DNA of 5,770 bases from JBGTCY01 sp041748615 (GTDB lineage: Bacteria > Bacteroidota > Bacteroidia > Chitinophagales > CAIOSU01). The stretch lies in assembly GCA_041748615.1 (NCBI GenBank), contig JBGTCY010000288.1:1-5770 (forward strand). The letters are read 5' to 3'. Position numbers and translations under genes: made by a program. This document shows positions 3,937-5,770 of this stretch, one piece after another. The notes under the pieces are model-generated. The model was not told the DNA's origin and searched no databases. It was given only the letters and a program-made list of their open reading frames with translations. Within the stretch, counting starts at the first letter, position 1. Every line of letters begins with the position of its first letter.

Positions 3937-5770
3937 ATGAAAATCTATTACGCGCTGCTTTTCCTTTCATTTTTTGCTTTCACTCATGTATTCAGCCAGG
4001 TTCCGCAAGGAATAAAATATCAAGCCGTTGCTCGTGACGAAGCGGGCGGACTGTTGGTGAATCAAAATATTTCCATCCAGATTTCCATCTTGGACAGCGC
4101 CCAGGGCGGACTTGTCGTTTTTTCAGAATTGCATAAATCCGGAACCAACCGTTACGGGTTATTCAGTATCACCATTGGAGACGGCATCACTCCGGTTGGC
4201 AATTTCAGCAACATCAACTGGTCAACCGGCAATAAATGGCTGATGGTGGAATTAGACCCGACAGGCGGGCAAAATTTTTCATTGATGGGGATTTCTGAAT
4301 TAATGTCTGTCCCCTATGCGCTTTACGCGGGCAGTAGCGGAACACAGGCAGGCGGCACTATCAACCAGGTAAGTTTTGACCCTAACACTCAAATTTTAAC
4401 TATCACCGAATCAGGCATTGATTTTTCAACCGGAATCCCCGTGGATGCCGATGATTTATCAGACAATGTCTTGAATGACCTTTCAGATGTGAATGTAACC
4501 CCGGCTGTAAACCAGGTTTTAAAATGGGATGGCAGCCAATGGGTGGCAGCCGATGATGAAACCAACGACCAGAGCATCGCCATCATCAACAATGTTTTGA
4601 CGATTACCAGCGGAAACTCGATTGACCTGACTCCCTACCTTGACAATACCGACAATCAACAATTGACCTACAATCCGCAAACACAAATACTGACATTGCA
4701 AAATGGAGGCACGATTGATTTATCCGGCTTGATTGATGACGCAGATTCCGACCCGCAAAATGAATTGCAAGACCTTATTTTGAATGGGAATGAATTGACA
4801 CTCACGAATAGCGCGATTTCCGTTACACTACCAACCAACACCGGCAACGGCATTGTAAATACGATTGACAATGGCAATGGCACTTTCACACTGCAATATT
4901 CTGACGGAAGTTCTTTCACCACCGCCAATCTCACTGGTCCGCAAGGTCCTGCCGGGGCACAAGGCAATCAAGGCATTCAAGGTGTTCCGGGAAATGACGG
5001 AACTCCCGGTGTTGACGGGGTTGGTATTATAAATACGATTGATAATAGCAATGGCACATTCACACTGCAATATTCTGACGGAAGTTCTTTCACCACCGCC
5101 AATCTCACCGGCCCGCAAGGTCCTGCCGGGGCACAAGGCATTCAAGGTGTTCCGGGAAATGTCGGAACTCCCGGTGTTGACGGGGTTGGTATTTTAAATA
5201 CCATTGATAATGGTAACGGCACTTTCACATTGCAATATTCTGACGGAAGTTCTTTCACGACCGCCAATCTCACCGGTCCGCAAGGTCCTGCTGGGGTGCA
5301 AGGTAATCAAGGCATTCAGGGTGTTCCGGGACCTGACGGAACTCCAGGTGTTGACGGGATTGGTATTGTAAATACCATTGATAATGGCAACGGCACTTTC
5401 ACCCTGCAATATTCGGATGGAAGTTCTTTTACGACCGCTAATCTCACAGGTCCGCAAGGTCCTGCCGGGGCACAGGGTCCACAGGGCGACCCGGCAACCG
5501 ATGACCAAAATTTATCTTTTGATACATTGACCTATTTCCTTTCCATTGATAATGGAAATTCTGTTGATTTAAGTTCTCTCACCAATGGAAATCCGGGACC
5601 GCAAGGTCCGGCAGGCAATGGAATTACAAGCACGATTGACAATGGAAACGGAACACTGACTTTCAATTATTCGGATGGCTCTACTTTCACTACTTCCAAT
5701 CTCACCGGTCCGCAAGGTCCGGCTGGCATTCAGGGTGTTGCCGGTCCCGCTGGTCCTCAGGGATTGCAGG
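3937..5770 (+). CDS. Secreted collagen-like repeat protein, N-terminal 611 residues (3' end outside window)
   Basis: The frame is open from ATG 3937 to the window end. Residues 1-20 are a signal peptide (hydrophobic run ending VFS before Gln21). Residues 21-131 are a head domain often found at the start of large Bacteroidota surface proteins: VPQGIKYQAVARD (22-34), a beta-rich middle with YGLFSITIGDG (73-83), and the closing SVPYALYA (124-131). Residues 144-300 carry degenerate beta-type repeats such as NVLTITSGNSIDL. From residue 305 a module recurs: NTIDNGNGTFTLQYSDGSS, then FTTANLTGPQGPAG, then a short Gly-X-Y collagen tract. Collagen tracts trimerise, so a trimeric extracellular fibre is a reasonable inference, with adhesion as a possible job. 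No sorting or anchor domain is visible because the C-terminus is missing; a T9SS domain or other attachment may follow. The start has no clear Shine-Dalgarno site but gives a good signal peptide. A phage tail-fibre role is less likely because of the signal peptide. Confidence 0.88.
   Translation, partial: MKIYYALLFLSFFAFTHVFSQVPQGIKYQAVARDEAGGLLVNQNISIQISILDSAQGGLVVFSELHKSGTNRYGLFSITIGDGITPVGNFSNINWSTGNKWLMVELDPTGGQNFSLMGISELMSVPYALYAGSSGTQAGGTINQVSFDPNTQILTITESGIDFSTGIPVDADDLSDNVLNDLSDVNVTPAVNQVLKWDGSQWVAADDETNDQSIAIINNVLTITSGNSIDLTPYLDNTDNQQLTYNPQTQILTLQNGGTIDLSGLIDDADSDPQNELQDLILNGNELTLTNSAISVTLPTNTGNGIVNTIDNGNGTFTLQYSDGSSFTTANLTGPQGPAGAQGNQGIQGVPGNDGTPGVDGVGIINTIDNSNGTFTLQYSDGSSFTTANLTGPQGPAGAQGIQGVPGNVGTPGVDGVGILNTIDNGNGTFTLQYSDGSSFTTANLTGPQGPAGVQGNQGIQGVPGPDGTPGVDGIGIVNTIDNGNGTFTLQYSDGSSFTTANLTGPQGPAGAQGPQGDPATDDQNLSFDTLTYFLSIDNGNSVDLSSLTNGNPGPQGPAGNGITSTIDNGNGTLTFNYSDGSTFTTSNLTGPQGPAGIQGVAGPAGPQGLQ
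4366..4836 (+). repeat. Degenerate beta-type repeats in the collagen-like protein
   Basis: Within residues 144-300 a pattern recurs about every 30-50 residues: a short strand, then n-x-Leu-Thr-Ile/Leu, a Gly or Asn turn, then Ile-Asp-Leu/Phe. Clear copies are QVSFDPNTQILTITESGIDF (144-163), IAIINNVLTITSGNSIDL (214-231), QLTYNPQTQILTLQNGGTI (242-260) with IDLS following, and the looser LILNGNELTLTNSAISVTL (280-298). A later copy, LSFDTLTYFLSIDNGNSVDL (526-545), interrupts the collagen modules. They probably form stacked beta hairpins. Confidence 0.6.
4849..5770 (+). repeat. Five alternating beta/collagen modules
   Basis: Modules start at 4849, 5023, 5188, 5362 and 5620 (residues 305, 363, 418, 476 and 562), with spacings of 174, 165, 174 and 258 bases. 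Each has about 29 residues of beta-type sequence followed by Gly-X-Y triplets: nine in module 1, eight in module 2, nine in module 3, five in module 4, and at least seven in module 5, which runs off the window. The extra length of module 4 is a beta insert (about residues 520-550) plus a short GNP-GPQ-GPA tract (551-559). Modules 1 and 2 share 50 identical bases in a row (4885-4934 and 5059-5108), which points to recent duplication. Confidence 0.88.

Noticed and set aside
4828..5508. Long minus-strand open frames with CPGRTLR repeats opposite the collagen modules
   Set aside because: They are antisense shadows of the repeated plus-strand modules. The apparent repeats mirror the collagen tracts, and they lack a start context and any recognisable domain.

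Overview
The window looks like a piece of a Bacteroidota (Bacteroidetes) chromosome. The evidence is a secreted protein with a type IX secretion (T9SS) C-terminal sorting domain, a collagen-like surface protein with the N-terminal head common in this phylum, genes without clear Shine-Dalgarno sequences, and intergenic DNA full of degenerate hairpin and heptamer repeats of a kind I recall from this phylum. Genus and species cannot be read from it.

Layout: (1) 1-468, two small plus-strand genes nine bases apart, the tail of a DUF4160 protein and a complete DUF2442 protein; they look like a small accessory two-gene unit. (2) 469-714, a convergent intergenic stretch with a nested inverted repeat and a heptamer tandem repeat. 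(3) 715-1782, minus strand, a secreted ThuA-like protein with a C-terminal sorting domain; the start is placed at 1782, not at the more distal ATG at 1869, because only this gives a signal peptide. (4) 1783-2499, a 717-base divergent intergenic region with no convincing gene but several inverted repeats, including two inverted copies of a twin-hairpin element and a long imperfect palindrome. (5) 2500-3639, plus strand, an AI-2E/UPF0118 family membrane permease. (6) 3640-3936, a short AT-rich intergenic stretch. (7) 3937 to the window end, plus strand, an open-ended gene for a large secreted fibre-like protein: signal peptide, conserved head domain, degenerate beta-type repeats, then alternating beta modules and short collagen Gly-X-Y tracts.

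The genes do not form one pathway. Two products (ThuA-like and collagen-like) are predicted to be exported and one is an inner-membrane permease. The most distinctive item is the collagen/beta composite protein, whose modules are nearly identical in DNA and so appear recently duplicated. I found no CRISPR array, tRNA, rRNA, transposase or defence system, and no convincing evidence for a wholly new system.
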